DNA of 64,000 nucleotides from JANWWM01 sp046719715 (GCA_046719715.1 JBDNCJ010000001.1:1-64000); one strand, 5' to 3'; counted from the first letter of the stretch, positions 34,180 through 44,120 are shown. A program made the numbers and translations. The notes: generated from the sequence alone by a model not told the origin.

Positions 34180-34866
34180 ATGAACGCACAACTACTTTCA
34201 GGAAGACTTTGGGTCGGGGTTCTCTTCATTGTTGTAGGTGTTCTTGTCTTTTTAGACCAACTACATCTCATCAAGTTTTGGCAACTGTTTTCTACGTGGT
34301 GGCCGCTTCTGCTCTTGGGCTTGGGGCTGACGAAATTGATTGCGCGTAGCGGTTCGCCAGGCGTTGCCATTCTCTTGCTTTCTCTCGGCGCGATTCTTCA
34401 ACTACAACGCTTGCAAATTCTCGATATCGACCTTATTTCGCTCATTCTTCCGCTCGCGCTCATTTTCGGCGGCGCTGCCATCCTTTTGTCAAAAGTGCGA
34501 CAAATTGGAACGGATTCAACGAATAGGCTGAACTATTATGCCGTATTAGGAGGCTCGACCCAGCGCATTTCATCGAGCAACTTTCAGGGTGGAAGCGTAA
34601 CGGCAGTGCTCGGCGGCGTTGAAATCGATTTGCGGGACGCCGTCTTGCTTTCAACGGCGACATTGGAAGTAACAGCCGTGCTTGGCGGCGTTGAAGTGCG
34701 TGTCCCTGCCCACTGGCAAGTGGAAGTCTCTGGAACGCCCGTCATGGGTGGGATTGAAAACCGACGTCCAGAAAACAAATTGGCGAACGTCTCCGCACCG
34801 CTTGACGCGCCGATACTGCGCATCAACGCAACTGCCGTATTCGGCGGAATCGAAATTCATACTTAA
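34180..34866 (+). CDS. LiaF-like membrane protein
   Basis: From ATG 34180, a 228-residue protein with four N-terminal membrane segments (from GRLWVGVLFIVVGVLVFLDQ to ILPLALIFGGAAILL). The C-terminal soluble half (about 115-228) is built of repeated GGVE/GG-IE strands, as in the LiaF/YvqF cell-envelope stress protein family (VLGGVEIDLRDA, VLGGVEVRVP, VFGGIEIHT). In Bacillus LiaF inhibits the LiaRS two-component system, but no such pair is adjacent. It may sense envelope state here. The HEAT-cyclophilin gene follows 41 bp downstream. Confidence 0.78.
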   Translation: MNAQLLSGRLWVGVLFIVVGVLVFLDQLHLIKFWQLFSTWWPLLLLGLGLTKLIARSGSPGVAILLLSLGAILQLQRLQILDIDLISLILPLALIFGGAAILLSKVRQIGTDSTNRLNYYAVLGGSTQRISSSNFQGGSVTAVLGGVEIDLRDAVLLSTATLEVTAVLGGVEVRVPAHWQVEVSGTPVMGGIENRRPENKLANVSAPLDAPILRINATAVFGGIEIHT

Positions 34867-34907
34867 CTTATTTTGACTTCAGTCGCATCATCAACGCTCA
34901 ACGCACC

Positions 34908-36962
34908 TTGATTGTGAAGCACGCGCTAACCGCATTCCTTTGCCTTATTTCTTCTACAACACTTGCGCAAGCAATTTCAACAGAATTTTTCAAGCATGAT
35001 TTCATTGAGATAAAACGATTTGCCGATGAACGTAACGCCCAAGCCCTCGTTCAATCTTTTGGCAGAAACGACGCGCTTGACGAGGCGATTTTACTTGCAC
35101 TCGGAAGCGTTCAAGACGACGCGGTGGCGGAAGCGATTGCAGAAAGGCTCAGCGCGGCGTCGGAAAAGGTGCGTCTCGCCGCATGCTTTGCGTTAGGGCA
35201 AACCTTGCGCGATTCTCCGAAAGCAACCCGCTTTGAACCCATCGTGATGGAGCGCATCACGACGGAAAAGAATCGGCGCGTGAAGTCGGCGTTGATAATC
35301 GCGCTGGGTGCGTTTGGAACGCGAGCCGCTCTGGACGAAGTGGCGCGACTTTCCTTCAAAGAAACCGCCCTGCAAGAGGCACAAGCCGAAGCGATTGCAC
35401 GTTTCGCCGTGCGACAAATTTTTTCCGGCAACGGCGTAGAAACCCTTGCCAAACTTTACAAGCCAAAGTCGCGCGGAATGAACTGGTGCATTTACGCATT
35501 GGCGCGCATTCCCGACGGCGCGTTGCTTTCGGGAAAAACGGCACTGTTGCGCCGTGCATCAGAGTCGCCGAATGCCGACGAGCGAATGTTTGCTGTCATG
35601 GCATTAAGCCGCGTGCGTTCAGAAGAAAGTTTTATCACAATTGCTCGCGCCTTGCGCGATGAAGATTGGCGCGTCGTTGTAAATGCCATTCGCGCCTTAC
35701 AAGGCTTTGCAATGATGGACGCACCCACACAAGAAAAAGTCATCACAGAGTTGCTCGCGCTTCTTTCATCGCCGAATTACCACATTGCGCGCACTTCGTT
35801 GGAAACACTCGCTCGCATCAGATACTTGAACCCAACCGACGCCGAGCGGCGCGTTGCTCCCGCAATTGGCGCGCTCACGCGGGCAAATTCACCTGACCTG
35901 TCGGCAACTGCTATGCGCACGCTTGCCCAAGCCTTTCCAACTATGGCTCTCTCTTACCTTTACGACCTTAAAACTCGCGGCGATACTTCGCTTGCTTTTT
36001 TAGAAGTCGTCGGGCTTGTTGCCGAGAAGGAGCGATTCGTGCGCGAAGAGTTGTTCGCCATTTTGTTGCAAGCACTTTCTCAAAAAAATTCCAAACGTGC
36101 AACTGCGACATCGGAATCCCTCATCAAAATTTGGAAGCTCGCACCGAGCGACACGCGCCTCGAATCTGCTTTGCTTTCCGCCTTGAACTTTCATAGCGAT
36201 TTGGGAAACAGTGCCGTCGTGCAGGTGATTGCATCGGGACTTTCGGATTCGCTTTTTTTCAAACAACAATACTCACAAGCGCTTTTAGACGCGCTCTCTC
36301 GCTTCAAATCGTCAGATAACGCCGAAACCATCATCGCTCTGCTCGACGCGCTCCAAGCAAGCCGCGCGGATTCTGTTGCGAAGAAAATTGAACCCTATTT
36401 AAGCGATGAAAACAATGCTGTGCGGCGGAAGGCGGCGCAAGTGATTGAAAAGATAACGGGCGTCAAGCATCAGATTTCTCAAACCAACCAAGCCAAGTCG
36501 TCCTATAACTTGGAGGACTTCACGCGCTTGAAGAACAATCCGATTGCTGTTGTAGCGACGCAATACGGCGAAATCGAGGTCGAGTTGTTTTTGAACGAAA
36601 CGCCTTTGACGGTCATGAATTTTGTAACGCTTGCGGAGCGTAAGTTTTTTGATGGGCTTGTATTTCACCGCGTTGTTTCAAACTTTGTTGTGCAAGGTGG
36701 CGACCCCAAAGGCGACGGCACGGGCGGCGCGGAGCAAACGATTCGCTCGGAATTTTCGCCTCGAAGTTTTGAGCGCGGAATGCTCGGCATGGCATCGGCG
36801 GGAAAAGACACAGAAAGTTCACAGTGGTTTGTAATGCATTCGCATCAGCCGCATTTGGACGGACGATATACGCTGTTCGGCAAGGTGTTGCGCGGAATGG
36901 ACGTCGTAAATCGGCTGGAACAGGGCGACGCGATGCACACTGTCAGAATCAAAATGAAGTAG
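34908..36962 (+). CDS. Exported HEAT-repeat / cyclophilin PPIase fusion
   Basis: A 684-residue protein. The start is TTG 34908 or GTG 34914, followed by a signal peptide (HALTAFLCLISSTTLAQA). Residues about 45-530 are HEAT repeats (for example DEAILLALGSVQDDAVAEAI; EKVRLAACFALGQTL). The C-terminal domain, residues about 545-684, is a cyclophilin: FHRVVSNFVVQGGDPKGDGTGG, SSQWFVMHSH and HLDGRYTLFGKVLRGMDVV, with the catalytic Arg in FHRVV. A solenoid that binds client protein joined to a proline isomerase fits a periplasmic folding factor. It comes directly after the LiaF-like gene. Confidence 0.85.
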   Translation: MIVKHALTAFLCLISSTTLAQAISTEFFKHDFIEIKRFADERNAQALVQSFGRNDALDEAILLALGSVQDDAVAEAIAERLSAASEKVRLAACFALGQTLRDSPKATRFEPIVMERITTEKNRRVKSALIIALGAFGTRAALDEVARLSFKETALQEAQAEAIARFAVRQIFSGNGVETLAKLYKPKSRGMNWCIYALARIPDGALLSGKTALLRRASESPNADERMFAVMALSRVRSEESFITIARALRDEDWRVVVNAIRALQGFAMMDAPTQEKVITELLALLSSPNYHIARTSLETLARIRYLNPTDAERRVAPAIGALTRANSPDLSATAMRTLAQAFPTMALSYLYDLKTRGDTSLAFLEVVGLVAEKERFVREELFAILLQALSQKNSKRATATSESLIKIWKLAPSDTRLESALLSALNFHSDLGNSAVVQVIASGLSDSLFFKQQYSQALLDALSRFKSSDNAETIIALLDALQASRADSVAKKIEPYLSDENNAVRRKAAQVIEKITGVKHQISQTNQAKSSYNLEDFTRLKNNPIAVVATQYGEIEVELFLNETPLTVMNFVTLAERKFFDGLVFHRVVSNFVVQGGDPKGDGTGGAEQTIRSEFSPRSFERGMLGMASAGKDTESSQWFVMHSHQPHLDGRYTLFGKVLRGMDVVNRLEQGDAMHTVRIKMK

Positions 36963-37063
36963 GTAAAAAGACAAAACGGGCTTGCTTCGCCTTGAAAACT
37001 TCTCCCTGAAAGTTCTTTTGAACGGAATTTGAACGAATGGCGCTGAGCCGACTTCGGAATCAA

Positions 37064-38125
37064 TTAGTCTTCTCTGAAAAAGCTGCCGCGACGCTCTTCG
37101 GTGCGACGGTTGGGAAACTCTTCGTCGGGTTCGTTTTTGCGGCGGTCTGGACTTGTTCGACGGTCTTTCACAATGCCTTTCAAGATATTTCCTTCCTTAT
37201 CTGTAACGATGATGGGTTGACCCCAAAGTTCAATGGCGCGATTCTTACGTGAAACGGCAAGCAGATTGGCGACTGGGCTGAAGGCGATTCCGTAAAACTC
37301 ACCGGCGACGCTGTCCATCAATTTGCCGGTTTGTGCGTCCCAAAGTTTTACCGTGCCTTCATTTTCAACTCGGCTGTAACTGGCTGAAACAACAGCGTTT
37401 CCATTCGGCATCCACTCTAAAAATTCTACGCCGTTTTTGTGTCCATCAAGCGAGGTGATACAGGTACCGGTCGCCACGTCCCAAATTTTAATCGTTCTAT
37501 CCCAACTGGTGGAGGCAATCTTCGTGCCGTCGGGGCTGAATTTGGCGACGGTTACATTGTGTCCGTGCCCAGCAAGTTGTTTGATTTTCGTTTGCGAGGC
37601 GACGTTGAAAAGGTAGATGAGTTTATCTTGACAAGCGGTTGCGACCATTTTGCCGTCGGGGCTGAAATTCGCCCAATTGACGCCGTCGCTGTGTCCGGGA
37701 AATGCGCCCACGCGCTTTCCGTCGGTTACATTCCAAAGTTTGACGGTTTTATCGCTACTGGCGGAAACAATCGTTTTGCCGTCGGGGCTGAACTCGGCGT
37801 GGTTGACGGCTTGTTTATGTGCCTTTATCGAGAAAAGGGTTTTACCGTTTTTCACGTCCCAAATGCGAACCATCTTGTCGCTACTCGCCGATACGAGCAA
37901 AGATTTATCGGGGCTGAAAGAAACCGAATACACGTAAGTTCGCGCCGAGCCGCTCATCAACATCTGAATTTCTTCGCCGTTGTGCGGATTATGAACTAAA
38001 ATTTTCCAACTGGCAGACGCGAATCGCTCGCCATCGGCACTAAACACCATAGAATTGACGCGCAGAGAATGTCCAACTAAAGTTCGCAAACGACTAACAG
38101 AATTGTCTGAATACGATTGTTGCAT
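37064..38125 (-). CDS. WD40 repeat protein with charged C-terminal tail
   Basis: From ATG 38123-38125, the 353-residue protein has about seven WD40 blades, regular in sequence, such as FSPDGKTIVSASSDKTVKLWN and FSPDGTKIASTSWDRTIKIWD. The blade core ends near residue 300. A charged tail follows (DRRTSPDRRKNEPDEEFPNR) that is probably disordered. The earlier WD40 protein at 2582-3751 differs in blade sequence and has no such tail. The DUF5916 gene is divergent, about 150 bp away. Confidence 0.88.
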   Translation of the reverse strand: MQQSYSDNSVSRLRTLVGHSLRVNSMVFSADGERFASASWKILVHNPHNGEEIQMLMSGSARTYVYSVSFSPDKSLLVSASSDKMVRIWDVKNGKTLFSIKAHKQAVNHAEFSPDGKTIVSASSDKTVKLWNVTDGKRVGAFPGHSDGVNWANFSPDGKMVATACQDKLIYLFNVASQTKIKQLAGHGHNVTVAKFSPDGTKIASTSWDRTIKIWDVATGTCITSLDGHKNGVEFLEWMPNGNAVVSASYSRVENEGTVKLWDAQTGKLMDSVAGEFYGIAFSPVANLLAVSRKNRAIELWGQPIIVTDKEGNILKGIVKDRRTSPDRRKNEPDEEFPNRRTEERRGSFFRED

Positions 38126-38274
38126 GGTCAAGCGAATTAGGGATAGTTTGTTATACTTGAACTCACAAATAAGTTATGACATTTGCTACGACTTACCAAG
38201 TTTCTCCATGCGAATCGCAACCCATTTCAAGATTCGTCGTATTTTGACACACTTCTTTTACAGACCGCTCATCA

Positions 38275-40452
38275 ATGCGTCGCTTTCTCTTAGTTCTACT
38301 GCTTTTTTCACGACCAACGTTTGGGCAACTCAAATCCCCTGAATCGTGTGTGATTTTGGTTCAAAAAACTGTTGATGAAATTGCGCTTGACGGTCGGCTC
38401 GACGAAGCGAGTTGGCGGCGCGCGCAAGTGGCAACAGGCTTTGTACAAAATTTTCCCTTCGATACGTCATTCGCGACGGCGCAAACCGAAGTCCGCTTGA
38501 CTTACAGCGAATCCGCACTCTACATTTCAGCCGTTTGTTACGATACGATAAAAGGCGATTTCATCGTTCAATCGCTTCGGCGCGATTTCGGCTATCCTCA
38601 AACGGAGAACTTCACGGTTTATCTCGATCCGCTCTCGAATCAAACGACGGGCTTTGCGTTCAGCGTCTCGCCGCTCGGTGTTTTGCGCGAAGGACTGCTG
38701 GATTTCGGCGGAAGTTTCGGCACGCAAACCAACTGGGATAACAAATGGAATGCAGAAGTACGGATTGAAGAAGAGAAGTGGATTGCGGAAATTGAAATTC
38801 CATTCAACACCCTTCGATTCAAAAGCGGCACAAAAACATGGCGGGTGAATTTTTCGCGCAACAATTTGAAGGTGAATGAAAATTCATCGTGGTCGCCTGT
38901 GCCGCGAAATTTCAACGTATCGGCTCTTGCTTTCACCGGCACGCTGGTGTGGGAGTCGCCGCCCGAAAATACGAGCCTGAACCTCGCACTCATTCCCTAC
39001 ACAAACAGCACAACCACACAAAACTTCCAGCGTCAAACAACGCCCGAACACACGTTCAACTATGGCACTGACGCAAAACTCGCCGTTACCTCGTCGCTGA
39101 ATTTAGACCTGACGATAAACCCTGATTTCTCGCAGGTCGATGTCGATCGCCAAATCACCAACCTTGAACGCTTCAGCATCTTCTTTCCCGAACAGCGTCA
39201 ATTTTTTTTAGAGAACGGCGACCTTTTTTCCAACTTTGGATTTTCACGGATTCGTCCGTTCTTTTCGCGGCAGATTGGACTGTTCAACGGCGAGCAAGTG
39301 CCGATTCTTGCAGGCGCACGGTTGAGCGGCAACCTCAACAATAATTTGCGATTGGGCTTGCTCAACATTCAAACAGGCGCGTTTGAAACCGCGTCAGGCA
39401 TTCAACTCACGCCGCAAAACTACACCGTCCTTTCGCTTCAACAGAAAGTCTTTACGCGCTCGAATCTCTCGGCGATTTACGTGGGTCGGGAGGGGCGCGA
39501 CTTCAATGAGCAACTCGGCAACAACTTCAATCGCGTCGTCGGCGTGGATTACAATTTGCTTTCGGCAGATGGACGCTGGTTCGGCAGGCTCTTTTATCAC
39601 TACAACTTTACGCCCGTTTCCAAGCCACAGCAATATGCGACGGCACTTTTCCTACGATACGACGAGCCGTCATTTGCGTTGGAATGGAATCACGAAGTCA
39701 TCGGCGCCAATTACAACCCCGAAGTCGGATTCGTGCCGCGCAACAATGTGATTCGGTTTGAACCGATTGTCACCAAACGATTCTTTCCAAAATCAACGTT
39801 GATTAACAATCACGGCTTGACGGTGCGCGGCGACATTTATCGCGCTTTGAACGAATCCGTTCTGCTCGACGAGCTCATCGAGGCCACTTACTTTCTGAAC
39901 TTTCAAAACACGGCGGAGTTGGAGGTTTATGCGGCGCGGCAGTTCACTAAACTCTTTTTTCCGTTTGATGTAACCGGGCGGGGCGAAACGCCTTTGCCGA
40001 CCGGAGAGTATACTTTTTCAGTCGTCGGCGCGGAATTTACCTCGGATATTCGCCCTGTTTTCACATACAGCGCGTTCGCCTACGGCGGCACATATTTCAA
40101 CGGCACGCGCCGAGAGTATGGCGGAAGTGTGGAGTATCGATTCCAACCTTATGGCTCGATTCAAGTGAGTTTGAATCAAACGGATATTGACTTGCCCGAA
40201 CCGTTCCGAGATGCGCGACTGACTTTGCTCGGAACGCGCCTCGACCTTTCGCTGACACGCTCGCTCTTCATCACCGGATTTTTGCAATACAACACGCAGA
40301 TTGAAAACGTGAATTTGAACGCACGCTTGCAATGGCGATTTGCGCCGATGTCCGACGTCTTCATCGTGCTGACGGATAATTACAACACGGGGAACTTTGC
40401 CGTGCGTTCACGTGGGTTCGTCGTGAAGATGAGTTATTGGTTCAACACTTGA
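38275..40452 (+). CDS. DUF5916-family outer-membrane protein with CBM9-like domain
   Basis: A 725-residue protein with a signal peptide (MRRFLLVLLLFSRPTFGQ). Residues about 30-215 form a CBM9-like domain (DEIALDGRLDEASW, ESALYISAVCYD, TENFTVYLDPLSN), and this is followed by DFSQVDVDRQITNLERFSIFFPEQRQFFLE, the DUF5916 hallmark, and a C-terminal beta-barrel ending VVKMSYWF. Similar proteins are common in Bacteroidetes and other groups and are thought to sit in the outer membrane. The ligand is unknown. The gene is alone on the plus strand and convergent with gpsA. Confidence 0.82.
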   Translation: MRRFLLVLLLFSRPTFGQLKSPESCVILVQKTVDEIALDGRLDEASWRRAQVATGFVQNFPFDTSFATAQTEVRLTYSESALYISAVCYDTIKGDFIVQSLRRDFGYPQTENFTVYLDPLSNQTTGFAFSVSPLGVLREGLLDFGGSFGTQTNWDNKWNAEVRIEEEKWIAEIEIPFNTLRFKSGTKTWRVNFSRNNLKVNENSSWSPVPRNFNVSALAFTGTLVWESPPENTSLNLALIPYTNSTTTQNFQRQTTPEHTFNYGTDAKLAVTSSLNLDLTINPDFSQVDVDRQITNLERFSIFFPEQRQFFLENGDLFSNFGFSRIRPFFSRQIGLFNGEQVPILAGARLSGNLNNNLRLGLLNIQTGAFETASGIQLTPQNYTVLSLQQKVFTRSNLSAIYVGREGRDFNEQLGNNFNRVVGVDYNLLSADGRWFGRLFYHYNFTPVSKPQQYATALFLRYDEPSFALEWNHEVIGANYNPEVGFVPRNNVIRFEPIVTKRFFPKSTLINNHGLTVRGDIYRALNESVLLDELIEATYFLNFQNTAELEVYAARQFTKLFFPFDVTGRGETPLPTGEYTFSVVGAEFTSDIRPVFTYSAFAYGGTYFNGTRREYGGSVEYRFQPYGSIQVSLNQTDIDLPEPFRDARLTLLGTRLDLSLTRSLFITGFLQYNTQIENVNLNARLQWRFAPMSDVFIVLTDNYNTGNFAVRSRGFVVKMSYWFNT

Positions 40453-40457
40453 CGGCG

Positions 40458-41459
40458 TTACCGATTTTCGTATTTCGGGATTCGCATCATCAAATCCATC
40501 ACGGCTTCTTTCGGGGATTTCTGATTGAAGAGCACGTCGTAAATGCCTTGTGTAATCGGCATTTCAACATTGAGTTTGCGGGCGAGTTCGACGACGGCTT
40601 TCGTGGTATAAACGCCTTCGGTAACCATTTTGACTTCTTGAAGCACGTCATCGAGCGTTCTGCCTTTGCCGATTTGCTCGCCGACGTAGCGATTGCGGCT
40701 GTGCTTGCTGTTGCAGGTTACGACCAAATCGCCGATGCCGGCAAGCCCTGCGAAGGTCATCGGGTTTGCGCCGAGTTTCAAGCCGAAGCGCGAGAGTTCT
40801 GCCAGCCCTCTGGTGATAAGCGCGGCTTTGGCGTTGTCGCCGTAGCCGATGCCGTCGACGGCTCCGGCGGCAAGTGCCATGATGTTTTTCACCGACCCTG
40901 CGACTTCCACGCCGATTAAATCGATATTGACATAAACACGAAACATCGGCGTGAAAAATGCTTCTTGAATTTTTTCCGCTGTTTGTTCATCGAGGCAAGC
41001 GGCGACGACGGCGGTCGGGTGTTTTTCTATGACTTCTTCGGCATGGCTTGGTCCGTAAAGCGCGGCGATTTGTCGGTGGCTCACCTGTGGCAACACATCT
41101 TGGGTAACTTCCGACATTCGATAGCCCGTTGAAATCTCTATGCCTTTGGAGACATTGACGAAAACGGTGTCGGAGAAATCAAGCGATGAAATTTTATTTA
41201 AAGTCTCGCGCACTTTCTGCGCTGGCGTTGCAATCACGATAAGTTCTTTTCTGCTCGCCGCGTCGAGAATATCGGAACTGACCGAAAGCAATTCGGGAAA
41301 CGGCGCATTCGGCAAATACTCTTTGTTTTCGCGCTCGGTTGAAAGGCGCGTCGCTTTTTCAGGATTATGCGACCACAGCACAACCCGATGCCCTTTTTCT
41401 GCGAGAAGAATCGCAAGCGTTGTGCCCCAACTTCCCGCGCCTAAAACCGTGATGTTCAT
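40458..41459 (-). CDS. gpsA: Glycerol-3-phosphate dehydrogenase [NAD(P)+]
   Basis: This 333-residue enzyme reduces dihydroxyacetone phosphate to sn-glycerol 3-phosphate, the backbone of phospholipids. The N-terminal Rossmann motif is TVLGAGSWGTTLAILLAEKG. Further signatures are LYGPSHAEEV, VAGSVKNIMALAAGAVDGIG with the catalytic Lys in VKNIMA, and GLAGIGDLVVTC, matching the GpsA pattern. The ATG at 41457-41459 overlaps the TGA of plsY, so the two are translationally coupled and supply precursor and acyl-acceptor chemistry in turn. Confidence 0.96.
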   Translation of the reverse strand: MNITVLGAGSWGTTLAILLAEKGHRVVLWSHNPEKATRLSTERENKEYLPNAPFPELLSVSSDILDAASRKELIVIATPAQKVRETLNKISSLDFSDTVFVNVSKGIEISTGYRMSEVTQDVLPQVSHRQIAALYGPSHAEEVIEKHPTAVVAACLDEQTAEKIQEAFFTPMFRVYVNIDLIGVEVAGSVKNIMALAAGAVDGIGYGDNAKAALITRGLAELSRFGLKLGANPMTFAGLAGIGDLVVTCNSKHSRNRYVGEQIGKGRTLDDVLQEVKMVTEGVYTTKAVVELARKLNVEMPITQGIYDVLFNQKSPKEAVMDLMMRIPKYENR

Positions 41460-42175
41460 TGAGAGACGCTCGTTGATTTTTTTGCAAAGATTCGATTTTC
41501 CGTTCCGTTGCGAAGCCGCTCAATGTTTGTGCGATGGGTGTAAATGATGACGAAAGCAATCACGACGCTGGTTGCAATCGTGATGGTCTCGAGGCTGTCA
41601 TGAAGCACGAACTTTGTGCCGAAAAGATGAAGGGGATACTGCGCGTCAACTTCTCCGCCGAAAACGAATCGGCGAATTGCCATCACCGTCGGAATGCTGA
41701 CCGCGCCCGTCATTGATGAAACCGACACATAGCGCGTCAGGAGAAGCGTAGTGAAAAATATCGTAATCACAAACGCCATTGTAATTGGCGCAATGCCAAT
41801 CACCACACCTGCCCCTGTGCTCACGCCCTTTCCGCCTTTGAATCCGGCAAAGACCGTATAGATGTGCCCGAGCATTGCGGCAACGCCAGCAAGCAATTGA
41901 AAGACGATGAACGGTGCATTTGGCAAACCGTCAATCGAGTTTGCTGTAAAATATCCAACAATGAAAGTAACAGGTAAAACCCCTTTGAGCATATCAAAGA
42001 GCGTTACGAACAATCCCGCCTGCCAACCTAAAACGCGAAACACATTCGTTCCGCCTGCATTGCCGCTTCCGTGCTGACGAATGTCAATCCCTTTGACGGC
42101 TCTGCTGACGATGATGCTGGTCGGAATTGCGCCGATAAGGTAGGAGCAAAGCGCAATGAGCGCGAGTGTAATCAT
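41456..42175 (-). CDS. plsY: Acyl-phosphate:glycerol-3-phosphate acyltransferase
   Basis: From ATG 42173-42175, 239 residues with about five to seven membrane segments. PlsY acylates glycerol 3-phosphate with acyl-phosphate to give lysophosphatidic acid. The three cytoplasmic motifs are seen: SYLIGAIPTS near the N-terminus, GSGNAGGTNVFR, and FKGGKGVSTGAG. The C-terminal RLRNGTE also matches the family. It is first in an operon with gpsA (overlap ATGA). PlsX, which makes the acyl-phosphate, is not in the window. Confidence 0.94.
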   Translation of the reverse strand: MITLALIALCSYLIGAIPTSIIVSRAVKGIDIRQHGSGNAGGTNVFRVLGWQAGLFVTLFDMLKGVLPVTFIVGYFTANSIDGLPNAPFIVFQLLAGVAAMLGHIYTVFAGFKGGKGVSTGAGVVIGIAPITMAFVITIFFTTLLLTRYVSVSSMTGAVSIPTVMAIRRFVFGGEVDAQYPLHLFGTKFVLHDSLETITIATSVVIAFVIIYTHRTNIERLRNGTENRIFAKKSTSVSQ

Positions 42176-42343
42176 AGTCAAGTTTAAATAGCGCGTTTGT
42201 TGTCGCACGACTAACGACGGTTCGGTAGTCGGCGCGAATTTATTAAAATCCTTTTGCAAGGCAAGTCTGTTTGCCAAATTACAAAGAGATGTTATTTTAT
42301 TTTCAAATAAGCAATTACACGCTAACGTCTTCCGACCATAGCA

Positions 42344-43942
42344 ATGCTATCCTTACTTAACGACAGCGATGCGCGTTCTAAATCGCTTCTCTCGAGGCTT
42401 GCAGACCAGCCAAAATCTCCTGCCATCATCGGCATTGCCGAAGTGCTCTGCGAGCAAGGACGTTACAGCGAAGCCATAACCCGACTCCTCAATGTAGCGG
42501 CATTTTACGGCGATGTCTATCGCTTCAATCTCGTTTTGGCGCGGGCTTACCGTGATAATGGAGAGACGGAACTTGCAAAACAGTATTATGAAAAAGCCTG
42601 CCAAATTGCCCCTCAAAATGAAGTCGCTATGAAAGAATTGATTGCCTTAACGGCGTTTCCGCATGCTGTGCCGAAGCCGTCGCCGCGTGAGCGTGCAATG
42701 GAGCGTAAAGTTGCCCCAACGCTCGTCGCACCTGCATCGAAGGAGACGGAAGCCCAAGCGTCTGAACCTGAAACGCCGAGCGTATTCAAATTAGATAGAG
42801 ATAAACTCTCAAAAGTATTGGGCGGTGTGGTTGGCAGTCCAGAGAAGAGCGACGCCCCGCCGATTGAGGCTCAAAAGCCATCATCAAGCAAACCGGCTGA
42901 CGCATCTTCGGTTGTGGAAGCGTTCCGCAAGGCGGACAATCTCTTGGAGCAAGAACCCGATATTGACGCGCTCGCCCGTGAAATGATGGGGAACACATTC
43001 CAGCCACAAGAGCCGATGAATACCTCTCAAAGCGATGAGTTAATATCGGATAAGATGAGTCAGCCACCGGTGAAAACTGCGCCGATACGGGAAGCGCAAG
43101 CGCAACCACCGAAAATTGCCGCACCGACACAGCAAGGCGTTGAGAGTGAGGCGGATATCGATGCCATTGCCCGACAGATGCTGGGAATCGGCGTCTCCGA
43201 TGAACCAATAGAATCGGCTTCAACCACCACTTCGGAAAGCGAACCCGTAATGCCTGCTTCGGCACCGTCATCAACGTCCTCCGCACCCAAGCCGATTCCG
43301 CTTGATGAGAACGGCAATCCCATCATTAAAATTGACCGCAACAAACTCACCCAAGCACTATCAGGCATTTATAGAGCCAAAGGCATCGCGCCAAGTGCGG
43401 CTGAATCAGATGCAGGTGAAGACGACGATATGCCGTTCCCAATGCCCGCCAAATCCGATGGGGGACGCTTACCAACGCCGTCGCCGCTTGCTTCGCCGCA
43501 ATCGCCCGCTCAGAGTGAAGGCGCACTTTCTTTTGAAGAAGAAATCATGGCGATGCAAATGCAAGGCGGAGATGTTGATGCCTTCATCGCCAATAAAGAC
43601 ACAGCACATCGAGATGAAGCCAATGATGCAATGCCTGCACCTTCGCCTTCGCTGAATGACGAATACGACATCGACGCCCTCGCCCGAGAAATGATGAACG
43701 CCCAGATGCCGAAAGTCGAGGAAACCAACGACCCCACGCCCGTTGCTGAGCAGCGACAACCTTTTTCCGATGACGACATCAAAACGCCGACGCGCCAACT
43801 TGCCAAAATTTTTCAGTCGCAAGGAGCTTACGCCAAAGCCGTTAAAGTCTATGAGATGCTTGCCGAACGCGAGCCTGAAAACGCCTCTCTTTATGACATC
43901 CTCATCAGCGAGTTGCGCGAGAAAATGAATACTTCAAGGTAA
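42344..43942 (+). CDS. TPR-ended protein with internal acidic motif repeats, unknown function
   Basis: This 532-residue protein has no signal peptide. Residues about 27-95 are TPR-like (GRYSEAITRLLNVAAFYGDV), and residues 481-527 form another TPR-like pair (YAKAVKVYEMLAEREPENAS). Between them is a Pro/Ser-rich, probably disordered region with two recurring motifs. DIDALAREMM occurs at 206-215 and 442-451, with DIDAIARQML at 271-280. KLDRDKLSKVLGG at 149-161 recurs as KIDRNKLTQALSG at 329-341. Short linear motifs strung on a disordered chain suggest multivalent binding to a partner. No known family was recognised. Confidence 0.6.
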   Translation: MLSLLNDSDARSKSLLSRLADQPKSPAIIGIAEVLCEQGRYSEAITRLLNVAAFYGDVYRFNLVLARAYRDNGETELAKQYYEKACQIAPQNEVAMKELIALTAFPHAVPKPSPRERAMERKVAPTLVAPASKETEAQASEPETPSVFKLDRDKLSKVLGGVVGSPEKSDAPPIEAQKPSSSKPADASSVVEAFRKADNLLEQEPDIDALAREMMGNTFQPQEPMNTSQSDELISDKMSQPPVKTAPIREAQAQPPKIAAPTQQGVESEADIDAIARQMLGIGVSDEPIESASTTTSESEPVMPASAPSSTSSAPKPIPLDENGNPIIKIDRNKLTQALSGIYRAKGIAPSAAESDAGEDDDMPFPMPAKSDGGRLPTPSPLASPQSPAQSEGALSFEEEIMAMQMQGGDVDAFIANKDTAHRDEANDAMPAPSPSLNDEYDIDALAREMMNAQMPKVEETNDPTPVAEQRQPFSDDDIKTPTRQLAKIFQSQGAYAKAVKVYEMLAEREPENASLYDILISELREKMNTSR

Positions 43943-44120
43943 ATGCTTGATTCGCCCCCCCTTCACAAAAATTTACATCTCTTTTGTGTGTGCCCTGAAA
44001 CACAGTGCGCGGGTTTGTCGTTATGACTTGCTTATCACCACTTGTTATTTCCAATACATCGTCATCAATCCAAACCACCTGAGTACGGTTTGAAAAAACG
44101 GTTAACGCTTTCTTTCATCA

